Assembly: GCA_950097015.1 (NCBI GenBank)
Contig: CATNEN010000015.1
Span: 32,501-96,500, forward strand
Reading direction: 5' to 3'
Source of the DNA: Macrostomum hystrix
Lineage: Eukaryota > Platyhelminthes > Macrostomidae
DNA length: 64,000 nt
The notes beneath the pieces are model-generated. The model searched no databases. It worked only from the letters and a program-made list of their open reading frames with translations, and was not told where the DNA came from. Below are positions 32,373 to 46,527 of the stretch, in pieces. A program made the position numbers and the translations under genes. Position 1 is the stretch's first letter, and every line of letters starts with the position of its first letter.

Positions 32373-35237
32373 CAACTGCTATGAGATACTAGGGCTTGCT
32401 ATGAGATTCTAGGGCTTTCTATGAGATTCTAGGGCTTTCTATGAGATTCTATTTAGGATGCTGTGAGATTCTATATAGGTGCTATGAGATTCTATATAGG
32501 TGCTATGAGATTCTATATAGGTGCTATGAGATTCTATATAGGATGCTGTGAGATTCTATATAGGTGCTATGAGATTCTATGTCTTGCTATGAGATTCTAG
32601 GGCTTTCTATGGGATTCTATTTAGGATGCTGTGAGATTCTATATAGGATTCTGTGAGATTCTATATAGGTGCTATGAGATTCTATATAGGATGCTGTGAG
32701 ATTCTATATAGGATGCTGTGAGATTCTATATAGGATGCTGTGAGATTCTAAATAGGATGCTATGAGATTCTATATAGGTGCCTTGAGATTCTATATAGGA
32801 TGCTGTGAGATTCTATATAGGTGCTATGAGATTCTATATAGGATGCTGTGAGATTCTATATAGGTGCTATGAGATTCTATATAGGATGCTGTGAGATTCT
32901 ATATAGGTGCTATGAGGTTCTATATAGGTGCTATGAGATTCTATATAGGATGCTGTGAGATTCTATATAGGTGCTATGAGATTCTATATAGGTGCTAAGA
33001 GATTCTATATAGGTGCTATGAGATTCTATATAGGTGCTATGAGATTCTATATAGGTGCTATGAGATTCTATATAGGTGCTAAGAGATTCTATATAGGTGC
33101 TAAGAGATTCTATATAGGTGCTATGAGATTCTATATAGGTGCTAAGAGATTCTATATAGGTGCTATGAGATTCTATATAGGTGCTATGAGATTCTATATA
33201 GGTGCTATGAGATTCTATATAGGTGCTAAGAGATTCTATATAGGTGCTATGAGATTCTATATAGGTGCTATGAGATTCTATATAGGTGCTATGAGATTCT
33301 ATATAGGTGCTAAGAGATTCTATATAGGTGCTATGAGATTCTATATAGGTGCTATGAGATTCTATATAGGTGCTATGAGATTCTATATAGGTGCTATGAG
33401 ATTCTATATAGGTGCTATGAGATTCTATATAGGTGCTATGAGATTCTATATAGGATGCTATGAGATTCTATATAGGATGCTATGAGATTCTATATAGGAT
33501 GCTATGAGATTCTATATAGGTGCTATGAGATTCTATATAGGTGCTATGAGATTCTATATAGGTGCTATGAGATTCTATATAGGTGCTATGAGATTCTATA
33601 TAGGTGCTATGAGATTCTATATAGGTGCTATGAGATTCTATATAGGTGCTATGAGATTCTATATAGGTGCTATGAGATTCTATATAGGTGCTATGAGATT
33701 CTATATAGGTGCTATGAGATTCTATATAGGTGCTATGAGATTCTATATAGGTGCTATGAGATTCTATATAGGTGCTAAGAGATTCTATATAGGTGCTATG
33801 AGATTCTATATAGGTGCTAAGAGATTCTATATAGGTGCTATGAGATTCTATATAGGATGCTATGAGATTCTATATAGGTGCTATGAGATTCTATATAGGT
33901 GCTATGAGATTCTATATAGGTGCTAAGAGATTCTATATAGGTGCTATGAGATTCTATATAGGATGTTATGAGATTCTATATAGGTGCTAAGAGATTCTAT
34001 ATAGGTGCTAAGAGATTCTATATAGGTGCTATGAGATTCTATATAGGTGCTAAGAGATTCTATATAGGTGCTAAGAGATTCTATATAGGTGCTATGAGAT
34101 TCTATATAGGTGCTATGAGATTCTATATAGGTGCTATGAGATTCTATATAGGTGCTATGAGATTCTATATAGGTGCTATGAGATTCTATATAGGTGCTAT
34201 GAGATTCTATATAGGTGCTATGAGATTCTATATAGGTGCTATGAGATTCTATATAGGTGCTATGAGATTCTATATAGGTGCTAAGAGATTCTATATAGGT
34301 GCTATGAGATTCTATATAGGTGCTAAGAGATTCTATATAGGTGCTATGAGATTCTATATAGGATGCTATGAGATTCTATATAGGTGCTATGAGATTCTAT
34401 ATAGGTGCTAAGAGATTCTATATAGGTGCTATGAGATTCTATATAGGATGTTATGAGATTCTATATAGGTGCTAAGAGATTCTATATAGGTGCTATGAGA
34501 TTCTATATAGGTGCTAAGAGATTCTATATAGGTGCTATGAGATTCTATATAGGTGCTAAGAGATTCTATATAGGTGCTATGAGATTCTATATAGGATGCT
34601 ATGAGATTCTATATAGGTGCTATGAGATTCTATATAGGTGCTAAGAGATTCTATATAGGTGCTATGAGATTCTATATAGGATGTTATGAGATTCTATATA
34701 GGTGCTAAGAGATTCTATATAGGTGCTATGAGATTCTATATAGGTGCTAAGAGATTCTATATAGGTGCTATGAGATTCTATATAGGTGCTAAGAGATTCT
34801 ATATAGGTGCTATGAGATTCTATATAGGTGCTATGAGATTCTATATAGGTGCTAAGAGATTCTATATAGGTGCTAAGAGATTCTATATAGGTGCTATGAG
34901 ATTCTATATAGGTGCTATGAGATTCTATATAGGTGCTATGAGATTCTATATAGGTGCTATGAGATTCTATATAGGTGCTAAGAGATTCTATATAGGATGT
35001 TATGAGATTCTATATAGGTGCTAAGAGATTCTATATAGGTGCTATGAGATTCTATATAGGTGCTAAGAGATTCTATATAGGTGCTATGAGATTCTATATA
35101 GGTGCTAAGAGATTCTATATAGGTGCTAAGAGATTCTATATAGGTGCTATGAGATTCTATATAGGTGCTAAGAGATTCTATATAGGTGCTATGAGATTCT
35201 ATATAGGTGCTATGAGATTCTATATAGGATGTTATGA
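32373..35237. repeat. 2.9-kb array of a 21-bp unit
   Basis: The unit GCTATGAGATTCTATATAGG+T repeats about 135 times, with 22-bp variants (GGATGC) that shift phase and A/T variants (CTAAGAG). The right half has a longer period: a GGATGTTATGAG variant occurs at 33961, 34446, 34679, 34995 and 35227. The unit is 7 codons long, so MRFYIGA frames stay open; these are not proteins. Confidence 0.97.
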
Positions 35238-37105
35238 TATTTCAAGGTCAATAAATGAAAACCCTCAGACAAAGCAATTTTTTCACCCTTAGAATCGCGG
35301 GTAGCTGCACCGGGATATGAAATCAGCTGCAACAATGGATCGCCAATAAAGCGGAGGTCGGGGCCAGTTGTGCTAGCGGTCACAGTCGGCCTCCAATTCG
35401 AGGCATGGCACAATGCACTGGAGCCTGCAACTCCAAAGCTGCTATCTGCGCTCCCAATAATTTGATTATCTCCGGCCGCTAAAAACTCTCTGCTGAGGAT
35501 TCACCGAGCAGGCGGGGCTGCAGGTGCGCGGGACCCCCCGCTGGGCCGCTAGCGGGGATCGAATCCTGCCAAGCGGGCCATGGGGGATTAGGAGAGGCGG
35601 TCAGTTGAGACCGAGTGCGATCTGGGATGCTGGTTGGGGCTTGTCCAGGTGATCATGGAGCTCATTATGAGCTCAGTCGACCGAGATTTAGTCCATATTG
35701 AAATATTATTAAAATTTTCCATAAAATGCAACAATGGACACTTAGATTGGCAATAATACTGAATATTGGAAAATTTTGAACAATATTATACTCATTTCCA
35801 GGCCTCCCCAGCCTAACACGAGTGTCCGCATCGTGACCTTAATTATAACTTGCACCCACATACCCTAATTAGTGCTGTGGTTTCTGCCCGGCGCTTCAAA
35901 ATAGCAGCTTAGAGGGCTGGGAGGACCGCCGAGACGGCACGTACTCGCGAGCTTCTTGACTACGGGATAAAGAGCTGGTCCAGGCACTTGCTCTTTTGTA
36001 CTCGACCCCCTGCCGAGCTGAGAATCACGGAATGGGGAGTAATTAAGAGTCTTTGTGACTGACTCCACGGATACAAAGTCTTGGCGGGCACAGGAATGGC
36101 CCTTTGGCTGGCCGTGAACGCAGGAATGAAATTGAAAACATAGCCTTCATCGGGGTCGAGAGTCCCTGACTGACGGGCGCACGCGGCCCCCAGGGAGTCT
36201 GTTGAGCTGTTTTGAAATCGACATCCTAATCCCCTTCTCATCCGCAAACACGAACTTGGTCGGCGATCCTCTCTGCCTGCAGAAGCAGCGCTGCGTGCAG
36301 CTCCGAGGTGACAATAACTGGCGGGCAGGGAGGAATTTGAGAAGAAAGGGTAGAATAGAAAGAACTGAGCAGGCAGTGCAGTTAGTTGAGAGGCCTTCAC
36401 TGCAGCTATTTGCTCAGTGGTGGCTGCGGGGAGTGGGCGCTCTGTCTTCATCGAGCGGGAGGCCCCTGAATCAACAGCGCTTCCGGAGGCTCTCAGCAGC
36501 AGCGGAGGGTGGGGCGGGGCGGCTGGTGGGCCGGGTTGGAACACCTGGACAGCTGCGCCAGGAACACGGACCATGGGATCGGGCGGAGAGCAGTTGTAGG
36601 GATTTGCGGCACTGCATGCAAAATCCTACCTCCCCTCACCTACCCCAGGGTTCGCTAGCTTGCTGGCGCTCTCAGAAATTTCCAAGTTTTTTCTTCTTCT
36701 CAAGAGAGAAGACAATTCAGGCCGGGGTCGATTTATTGCCGCTCGATCTTTGTCCCTCTGCCCAACCTCAGATTTCGCCCACTGAGGCGCGCAGCGATCA
36801 GCAGTTGGTCCGGGCCGCAGTTGTCAATAAAATTATTCAACTAACTTCCTGGGCCGCCCCAGGAGCACCAGGAGTTCAACTCCGCGAGTCCCACATTGAG
36901 TCTAGGGCTCTGAGCACAGACTTTGGAGACACAGGAATTGGGCATCTTCAGTTAATCAGCAAGTCAAGCAGATGTACTTTTTCATCTCTGCATGTTGCTA
37001 GGGCGATTAAAAATTCCAATTTAACTAAATGCGGGCACACTAAATCACTTGGCCGACAAAGCCCTGCTATTTGTTGCATTTGCATGTTCGCTTGAATGGA
37101 AACTG
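35238..37105. other. Mixed-composition stretch without recognised gene
   Basis: The 297-codon plus frame at 36202-37095 overlaps a 204-codon minus frame and shows no domain, no periodic codon signal that I can see and no splice context. No repeat or RNA gene is recognised. Confidence 0.5.
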
Positions 37106-37107
37106 AA

Positions 37108-38790
37108 ACTGTCACTCGCATCACTCAGTATCACTCGCATCACTCAGGGTCTATCACATCACTCAGTGTCACTCGCATCACTCAGTGTCACTCGCATCAC
37201 TCAGGGTCACTCACATCACTCAGTGTCACTCGCATGTCGCATCACTCAGTCTCGAATCACTCAGGGTCACTCACATCACTCAGGGTCACTCACATCACTC
37301 AGGGTCACTCGCATCACTCAGTCTCGAATCACTCAGGGTCACTCACATCACTCAGTGTCACTCGCATCACTCAGGGTCACTCGCATCACTCAGGGTCACT
37401 CGCATCACTCAGTGTCACTAGCATCACTCAGTCTCGAATCACTCAGGGTCACTCACATCACTCAGTGTCACTCGCATCACTCAGTCTCGAATCACTCAGG
37501 GTTACTCGCATCACTCAGGGTCACTAGCATCACTCAGTGTCACTAGCATCACTTAGTGTCACTCGCATCACTCAGGGTCACTAGCATCACTCAGTGTCAC
37601 TCACATCACTCAGGGTCACTCACATCACTCAGTGTCACTCGCATCACTCAGCAGGGTCACTCGCATCACTCAGGGTCACTCACATCACTCAGGGTCACTC
37701 ACATCACTCAGGGTCACTAGCATCACTTAGTGTCACTCGCATCACTTAGTGTCACTCGCATCACTCAGGGTCACTCACATCACTCAGGGTCACTCACATC
37801 ACTCAGTGTCACTCGCATCACTCAGCAGGGTCACTCGCATCACTCAGGGTCACTCACATCACTCAGGGTCACTCACATCACTCAGGGTCACTCACATCAC
37901 TCAGGGTCACTCACATCACTCAGTGTCACTAGCATCACTCAGTCTCGAATCACTCAGGGTCACTCACATCACTCAGTGTCACTCGCATCACTCAGTCTCG
38001 AATCACTCAGGGTCACTCACATCACTCAGTGTCACTAGCATCACTCAGTCTCGAATCACTCAGGGTCACTCACATCACTCAGTGTCACTCGCATCACTCA
38101 GTCTCGAATCACTCAGGGTCACTCGCATCACTCAGTGTCACTCGCATCACTCAGTGTCACTCACATCACTCAGGGTCACTCACATCACTCAGTGTCAATC
38201 GCATCACTCAGCAGGGTCACTCGCATCACTCAGGGTCACTCACATCACTCAGTGTCACTCGCATCACTCAGGGTCACTCACATCACTCAGTGTAACTCAC
38301 ATCACTCAGGGTCACTCACATCACTCAGTGTCACTCGCATCACTCAGGGTCACTCGCATCACTCAGTGTCACTAGCATCACTCAGTCTCGAATCACTCAG
38401 GGTCACTCACATCACTCAGTGTCACTCGCATCACTCAGTCTCGCATCACTCAGGGTCACTCGCATCACTCAGTGTCACTAGCATCACTTAGTGTCACTCG
38501 CATCACTTAGTGTCACTCGCATCACTTAGTGTCACTCGCATCACTTAGTGTCACTCGCATCACTCAGGGTCACTAGCATCACTCAGTGTCACTCACATCA
38601 CTCAGTGTCACTCACATCACTCAGTGTCACTCGCATCACTCAGCAGGGTCACTCGCATCACTCAGGGTCACTAGCATCACTCAGTGTCAATAGCACCACT
38701 TAGTGTCACTCGCATCACTCAGGGTCACTCACATCACTCAGTGCACTCGCATCACCCAGTGTCCCTCTAGCAGTGTCACACTAGTCACAG
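37108..38790. repeat. 19-bp minisatellite
   Basis: The unit ATCACTCAGGGTCACTCGC, with GTGTC, ACATC, TAGC and CAGTCTCGA variants, covers 1.7 kb. All plus frames are open through stretches of it (SLASLRVTHITQCHSHH). Confidence 0.95.
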
Positions 38791-38834
38791 TCACTCACAA
38801 CATTGACTGCATTGGATGCAATAAAAAAAGTTTA

Positions 38835-38890
38835 TGGTTAAGCATGGTTATGGTTAATGTATGGTTAATGTATGGTTAATGTATGGTACA
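38835..38890. repeat. Short tandem repeat, 11-bp unit
   Basis: About four to five copies of ATGGTTAATGT. Confidence 0.8.
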
Positions 38891-41825
38891 TTTAAAGCAG
38901 CCAGGAACAAACGCATGCCTATGTAGCACGGCAAACTCATCAAAGGCAAGCAGCACTATGGCATTGGATCCTGTCAAACTTGTGACTCCGCCCCTCATTA
39001 TCACCCTGGCTCAAGCAGTCTGTCCTACAGTGCCGCACACCCCGGCCTCGCTCCAGGAGGGCTGCTAGTCTTGCGCGCTTTTTTGAGGCCGGCGCCCGCA
39101 GCTGCGGGGTCGCTGTTTGCGGGCACGCAGGCACCTCGAGTGGCCAGGGATAATTGCCGCAATTGCGCTCACTCTGAGGGGCACTTTGCTGGCGGAGATG
39201 GAGTGGCCCACATCAGACTGGGCGGGGTCAGGTGTCATGGACCGGGCCTGTGGCTCAGACAGGTGCGGCGTAAATGTGCGTACACTTTTTTGCTTCTTGG
39301 CGCTCAGAATCCTTGCGTGAGAGACAATTTCTGTGCCACAGTTTTGTCATCTCTCAGCCGATAGGAAAACTGCGGATTCGAGTGGCATGCGGGCTGGTGA
39401 GTCAAGGCCGGGTCCGCACAAACCACCGCTGCCTTAGAGACGGAGGCCCTCGCATTAAAGAATGGAAAGAACCACTTGGCGCACAACTGGAGGATGCCAA
39501 ATCAGTGAAGAGATCGCTGGCCCAGGGCGGAGTCAACAGTTGGAGCAGCAGCAAGCCGAGATTGCTGGGCCCGCACCCTCAAGTCACGGCACTCCGGCCA
39601 CTTTTTTTACCTCTCCTCACGCAGTGACGGACTGGGGAGCAGGCAGAGAGAATGGCAAATAAATAAACAGCTCACAGACAGCCAGGTGGCGCGAGATTCT
39701 CACCGGGCTGTGCTAGCCTTGGCTGGACAACCTGTTGTTGGGCCAGGCGGCCGCTGTTCAAACTGACAGAGCGCCTGTTAGACACGCGAGCCGCTTGTTT
39801 GTTTGAATGTTCACCAGGCGCTGCGCATTCAAACACGTTTGTTTGAAACAGAAAAGCCAAGCCGGATTCGGGGATGAAGGCTGAAGCACGGGAGCCAGCC
39901 TTGACCCCGGGCGTGACCCCTTGGCTCCTCAGCATCCCGCTGATCAGGCCAATAGCTGAGTGGGCTCAACTAGTCTCTGAGCGGCAGCCAGGTGGGCCAG
40001 ATGGGGATGCCTTACTACAAACACTGTTTGCTCGACACAGATCCCCAATTAGAGCTGTGTGAGGCTGGAAGAGAAAGTGAACTATCCGAGATAAGCTCCT
40101 ATTTGCCACTTTCGCAGTTGAAATCGATAGGCTTAGAGCTCATAGCTCGGAGAAGCAAAACACAGAACAGGCTGCTCAAACACTTGTTCCCCACCTTAAA
40201 CGAGCGGAAGAAAGAGATAATGGCTAAAGCTTGTATGCCGGAGCTTTAAAAAACTGGGATTTCACACTGAGGCTCGATGAGGAAAGAAACTCTTAATCGA
40301 TGGGGCTTGTCATATCTTGCCACAGTTCTAAGGAACTCCCTTTGATTTCCATATAAATGAAGTCCTCTTAGAAGAAGTGGGCAGTCGGCAATTCCACTGA
40401 ATAACAATAGATCAGCTCTCAGCTGAGCTGTTGGAGGAGGTGAAAATGTGGCGCAGCCTCCCAGAAGACAGCGCGGAGCTGCTAGCAGCACCGCCAACCT
40501 CATTCCCACGCAGAAATGAAAACTGTAAATCAGGCCAGGCAGTTGCGGTCGGATTCAATGCAAAATATGCTAATGCAGCCAGGCGCCGAGTCAAGGGCCC
40601 ACGCTGGCACGTGGCCGCCCACCTCCGCCAGGGGATTCCCCAGCCCTCAAGGCGGCCTAGGTGCAAAGAGGATAATAAACAACAATAAACAGGAGGGCGC
40701 GCGATCAAGTGCCGGCAGCCGGGGCGGCACGAGGCTCAGGTGACAAAAAACTCGGAGGAGCCGCCATCAGCTCCGGATTATTTCCGACAGCGGGGCTTCA
40801 ACACCAACCGACTTAAGCAGCTCATGGCACGGACTCCTTCTGGCTGGGGAGAATCTCTGCGCCTCAAGATGAAACCAATTCAGACTTCTGGCCTGGCTGC
40901 GCGTGGCGGACCCAGATGTGGGACAGGTAGGCCGAGCGCATTGCAGCCAAGTCGATGGAAGCGAATAGGAAAACCCGGGACTGGCACCAAGCGGCAACTC
41001 GATGAATGCCGGGCGCCTCACCAGCGGATAACTAATATGCGCGCGGCATGAAATCTGAGCCAAAGTGTGCGCACTTGAGCCAACAATGAGCCGCCCACAT
41101 TGACCAGCCAACAATGAGCCGCCCACATTGACCAGCCAACTTGACTCATCCCTCATTTTTTGGGAAGATTTGACAAGCGGAGTAGTCCAGTGTCGCAGTG
41201 TTTACACAATCAAATACCAGCAGGAGCGAAACACTGATAGGGAACAGCGAATCCCTGGCAAAGTGGGCCCAAATTAATTTCTTTATTGAATGATTCGCGA
41301 CTCATCTCAAGAGCCCTGTTTAATGAGAAAGCGATATCAGAGCGAAGTCCTCCTGGGCGGAGCGACAGAGCTGACAGCCGATAGTGCTGCGGATTTGAGC
41401 AAAAATAATAAAACATGCGTAGAGGCGGTGAGACATTTGATCACAAGCAGTTCAGACACAGCAGAATAAGCAGGTAGCGGCCTGTGTTTATTAAGCCGCT
41501 GAGCAGCTGGGAGAATTAAATGCAGCAACAAGCGCAACAACTGGTGACTGTCAGCTGGTCCCCCAGCTCCAGACAGCAGTAACGACTGAGCCGCAAATAG
41601 CTGGTCTGCTACAGCCTACTTACAGTAGCAGAGCATGGAACACAAACCGCCTTTCCAGAATAAAGCTTCACAATTCTCTGCATTAGCCCCGAGCCTTAAC
41701 AAGAGTAGTTCTGGTGCCTTGTAAGTCCTCCGTATCCAAGATAAACTATGCGTTGCTATGTAGCAGAACAATCCAAAATGCTGTTGGTGGTTCTTTAATT
41801 GAGCTCTTCAGGTGTTATTCATGAG
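38891..41825. other. Intergenic stretch downstream of DIS3L
   Basis: No believable coding sequence. A 27-bp duplication (ACAATGAGCCGCCCACATTG...) occurs at about 41083-41140. The last part is the 3' flank of the minus-strand DIS3L gene. Confidence 0.5.
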
Positions 41826-44800
41826 TCACTCCTGCTCCCCACGCAGTCGCTTCACGTCTCGCCGCGCCGTGTCCATGAGGAAATGGTAGAGCGTGCCGGA
41901 GCTCTGCAGCAGCTGCTGCTGTCCGCTGCCCTCCTCCTCCTCGCCCTGGCGCCGCTTGAGGTCTCGCCGGCGCTCCTCATCGTCGCGCTCGCGCACCTGG
42001 CGCACAAGGTCGGCCTTGCCCTGCGGCTCCGCGCTGCCGCGTCCAGTCCCCGCGCCGCCCTTGGCAACCAGCCTAGCAACCAAGTCCAGCTGAAGAGCAG
42101 GGCCGTGCGAGTGCGACTCGGCCACGGACACGCGCACAACCAGGTGGTCGAACAGGTGGTACACCTGCTGCTCTCGGCCCGAACCGGGGCTAACCCGAAG
42201 GCTGCCACCGCTGGGGTCGCGGGAGATGCTACTGCCACTGCCAGGAGGATGCCACCGAGGTCCGGGACCTTCAGCGGCAGCTTCTAACGGCGGAGGCGCC
42301 GCCTGCACGGAGCGAAGGTCGCGGGCCGGCGAGCCGGCGTCCAGCACGGAGCCATCGGGCCGGGCCAGCCGGACGGTGCCCTTGATGCCGTACCTGCGAG
42401 GGCGGTGTGAGTAGCGGGTTCACGACTGTGCTGAGGCGCTCTAAACCCACTCTAGACTCACAGCTTCCAGATGTCTAGACCCACAGCTTCCAGATGTCTA
42501 GACCCACAGCTTCCAGATGTCTAGACCCAAAGTTTCCAGATGTCTAGACCCACAGCTTCCAGATATCTATAGACCCACTGCTCCCAGATATCTATAGACC
42601 CACTGCTCCCAGATGTCTAGACCCATTGCTCCCAGATGTCTAGACCCATTGCTTCTAGATGTCTATAACCACTAAAAAGCGCTTGCGTAATGCATTGGGG
42701 AATATGAAATTTGGGGTCGCTAAAGCAAGCACTTCTCACTGCTGTAAGTAATCTGTCATGCTACATTAGAGCAGCGAATGAATTCCGCCAGACTCACCGG
42801 GGCACAAAGACGGTGAGTCCGGAGTCGCGCAGCTGGCAGACAATGGCCTCAACCAGCCTGAGCGGGTCATCGGGCTGCCTGGCGCGGAAGAACAGGCACT
42901 GGAACAGCTGCATGCTGGCAATCTGGGCGTGCTGTGCTGCTCGGTGCCGCTCGTTCATGAGGCTGCACTGCGCCTCCAGCTCCTGGTTGGGCAGCAGCGA
43001 CTCCTCGGCCTCAGAGTCGCCCAGGGCGGCCAGCAGGCAGCGATGGACGAGGATGTCGGCGTAGCGGCGAATCGGTGAGGTGAAGTGAGTGTACAGGTCG
43101 AGGGCAAGGCCGTAGTGCGCGAACTGGTCCCTGGGCAGGGAGCCGGTGCTGAAGTAGAGTGCATTGGACATGGCCTGTGTGGCCAGTGTGCGCAGGATGC
43201 GGTTCACCTCGGGATCGGCCGGGTCAACGCATCGGTCCAGCGACTCGGCCAGCTGCCGGTTGCTGTCCGCCTGGATGGTGAAGCCGCGGGCCTGCGCGCA
43301 GCGGATCAGCGAGTCGAAGAACTCCTGCCTGGGAGGCGGGTGTCGGCGCAGGCAGGACTGACTGGGGAAGTAGGCCACGATCTTGCGGGCCACCCAGTGG
43401 TTGGCGAAGATCATGCACTCGGCGATTACCTGCGGGGTGGCACGTGAGATGCCGGTGAGCGAGGCGGGCACCGTTAATTCAGATGAATCTGGCCTTCTTA
43501 ACTTATACTGAAGATCAGGATTTATATTGAAGGTCAATTCATTCAATACCAGAGGACTGCTGATGGGAATGGGATCTGTTCCAGGCATGACTGCTGATGG
43601 GAATGGGATATGTTCCAGGCATGAATGCTGATGGGAATGGGATATGTTCCAGGCATGACTGCTGATGGGAATGGGATCTGTTCCAGGCATGACTGCTGAT
43701 GGGAATGGGATATGTTCCAGGCATGACTGCTGATGGGAATGGGATCTGTTCCAGGCATGACTGCTGATGGGAATGGGATCTGTTCCAGGCATGACTGCTG
43801 ATGGGAATGGGATCTGTTCCAGGCATGACTGCTGATGGGAATGGGATATGTTCCAGGCATGACTGCTGATGGGAATGGGATCTGTTCCAGGCATGACTGC
43901 TGATGGGAATGGGATCTGTTCCAGGCATGACTGCTGATGGGAATGGGGTGTGCCACAAGATGGGAAGGCTCAAACCTCATGCATCTGAAGCGGCGCCTTC
44001 GGCAGCAGATCCTCCAGCTGCGTGCGGTCGGGATCGGCGAACTTGGCCTGGACCTCCACGCCCTCCAGTTCCAGGCCGCCGCAGGCCATGCGCCTGGCCT
44101 TGATGGTGTCGGCCACGCCAACCAGAAGGCCGACAGCCTCCCGCAGCTGCGCGAATCTGCGCCGCAGCAGTTCGGGGTCCCGCTTGAGCAGTGGCTGCAG
44201 CTCCGGGATGTCCGGCACGGCAGTCTCCATGGCTTCGCCATCATGAACCCTCTGTGCCATCTCGTAGAACAGCTTGTAGGCGGAGCGAATGACGGTTCGG
44301 CCGTACCAGACGCTCACCACCTCGGTGTCTGGCGTGAGCTCCCACATCACCGACACGGCATAGCGGTCCACCTGTGCCCGAGAAGTGGCAGATGTATTTA
44401 GATATCAAAGCAAAACATAGCTGGGCTACCTAATGTCATTTTGTCACTTAAAATATTCGCACACCAACTCTGATTCCGATTCACAAACTTCTCGCATCCG
44501 CTTTGAATGCGAAAGCTGTCGCAGAAAATGAATCGAATGTGCTTATTTTTAGATAGAAACTAGCACACTAAGCCCCCCTTGGGGGGGGCACTACTGTTCA
44601 TACAAAAAATCTTGTGCTATGCAGAAGGACAAAACACACCTGAAAGTACTTCATAAACAAAAACGAAAATTCAGTGTTAATTTCCCGGATTGCGAATACA
44701 CTTGATTGCGATTAAACGAGAATTTGAATTCTCACTAAAAAGAAAAATAATTAGTCTGAGCTCGCATACATTCTGAGATATCCGGTCTGTACACCAAGAG

Positions 44801-46452
44801 CAACATTGGGGCAGAATTACAAAAGTAACTTACGTTTGATACTACTCAGCTTAATGCTACTAAGGTACATGCGAATACTATCCCCTCAGCAGCAGAGAAC
44901 CAATGTCCCCTCAGCAGCAGAGAACCAATGTCCCCTCAGCAGCAGAGAACCAATGTCCCCTCAGCAGCAGAGAACCAATGTCCCCTCAGCAGCAGAGAAC
45001 CAATGTCCCCTCAGCAGCAGAGAACCAATGTCCCCTCAGCAGCAGAGAACCAATGTCCCCTCAGCAGCAGAGAACCAATGTCCCCTCAGCAGCAGAGAAC
45101 CAATGTCCCCTCAGCAGCAGAGAACCAATGTCCCCTCAGCAGCAGAGAACCAATGTCCCCTCAGCAGCAGAGAACCAATGTCCCCTCAGTAGCAGAGAAC
45201 CAATGTCCCCTCAGCAGCAGAGAACCAATGTCCCCTCAGCAGCAGAGAACCAATGTCCCCTCAGCAGCAGAGAACCAATGTCCCCTCAGCAGCAGAGAAC
45301 CAATGTCCCCTCAGCAGCAGAGAACCAATGTCCCCTCAGCAGCAGAGAACCAATGTCCCCTCAGCAGCAGAGAACCAATGTCCCCTCAGTAGCAGAGAAC
45401 CAATGTCCCCTCAGCAGCAGAGAACCAATGTCCCCTCAGCAGCAGAGAACCAATGTCCCCTCAGCAGCAGAGAACCAATGTCCCCTCAGCAGCAGAGAAC
45501 CAATGTCCCCTCAGCAGCAGAGAACCAATGTCCCCTCAGCAGCAGAGAATATCGTTGTTATTCATTGTTAGACTCCTAAGAAAACTGTTAGACTCCATTA
45601 TTAACTGTTTAACGTATTTATAAACTTTTAGACGCATTTAGAAAACAGTTTAACACATTTAGAAAACTGTTGGACACATTTAGAAAACTGTTGGACACAT
45701 TTAGAAAACTGTTGTACACATTTAGAAAACTGTTGGACACATTTAGAAAACTGTTGGACACATTAAAAAACTATTGTACACATTTAGAAAACTGTTGGAC
45801 ACATTTAGAAAACTGTTAAACACATTTAGAAAACTGATGGAGACATTAAAAAACTATTGTACACATTTAGAAAACTGTTGGACACACTTAGAAAACTGTT
45901 AAACACATTTAGAAAACTGATGGAGACATTAAAAAACTATTGTACACATTTAGAAAACTGTTGGACACACTTAGAAAACTGTTAAACACATTTAGAAAAA
46001 TGATGCAGACTTTTGAAATTTGAAATTTCGATTGAAATCGAGACATGGTTTAATGATTTTTTGTTGTAGCAAGAAAGGAGTAGATTTCTCGCTAGTATTG
46101 AGCAATGTATCGTTGAATTGAAGTCAGCTATGCACATTTCACATATTAAAATCGAACACACTGGTGAGAAAAGCTGTGATGTAATCTATTTACGAGTATA
46201 AATTCGCACTAACTCGCTATCTCGCCAGTGGGGTTGACACAGGTTATGTACATTTGACACAGGGAAATTCTTATCAGTGTGCTCACTTTTGACAAAACTG
46301 GCTTTGATTGAATGCATTAAAAATCATATCTAAAACAGTTTTTCGAATATTTAATCCCCGAATAAAAATGCGTGTACCGATCCGGGCCCATTTCACATCT
46401 TTTGGCGAAGAAATGGTGAAAATCGGTTGAGCCGTTCGGAAGAAAATCAATT

Positions 46453-46527
<75 letters not shown>

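Noticed and set aside
32955-35292. Repeated MRFYIGA frames
   Set aside because: The 21-bp unit is 7 codons, so frames stay open by arithmetic; no unique coding flank.
36202-37095. 297-codon plus-strand frame
   Set aside because: Overlaps a 204-codon minus frame, has no recognisable domain and no splice context.
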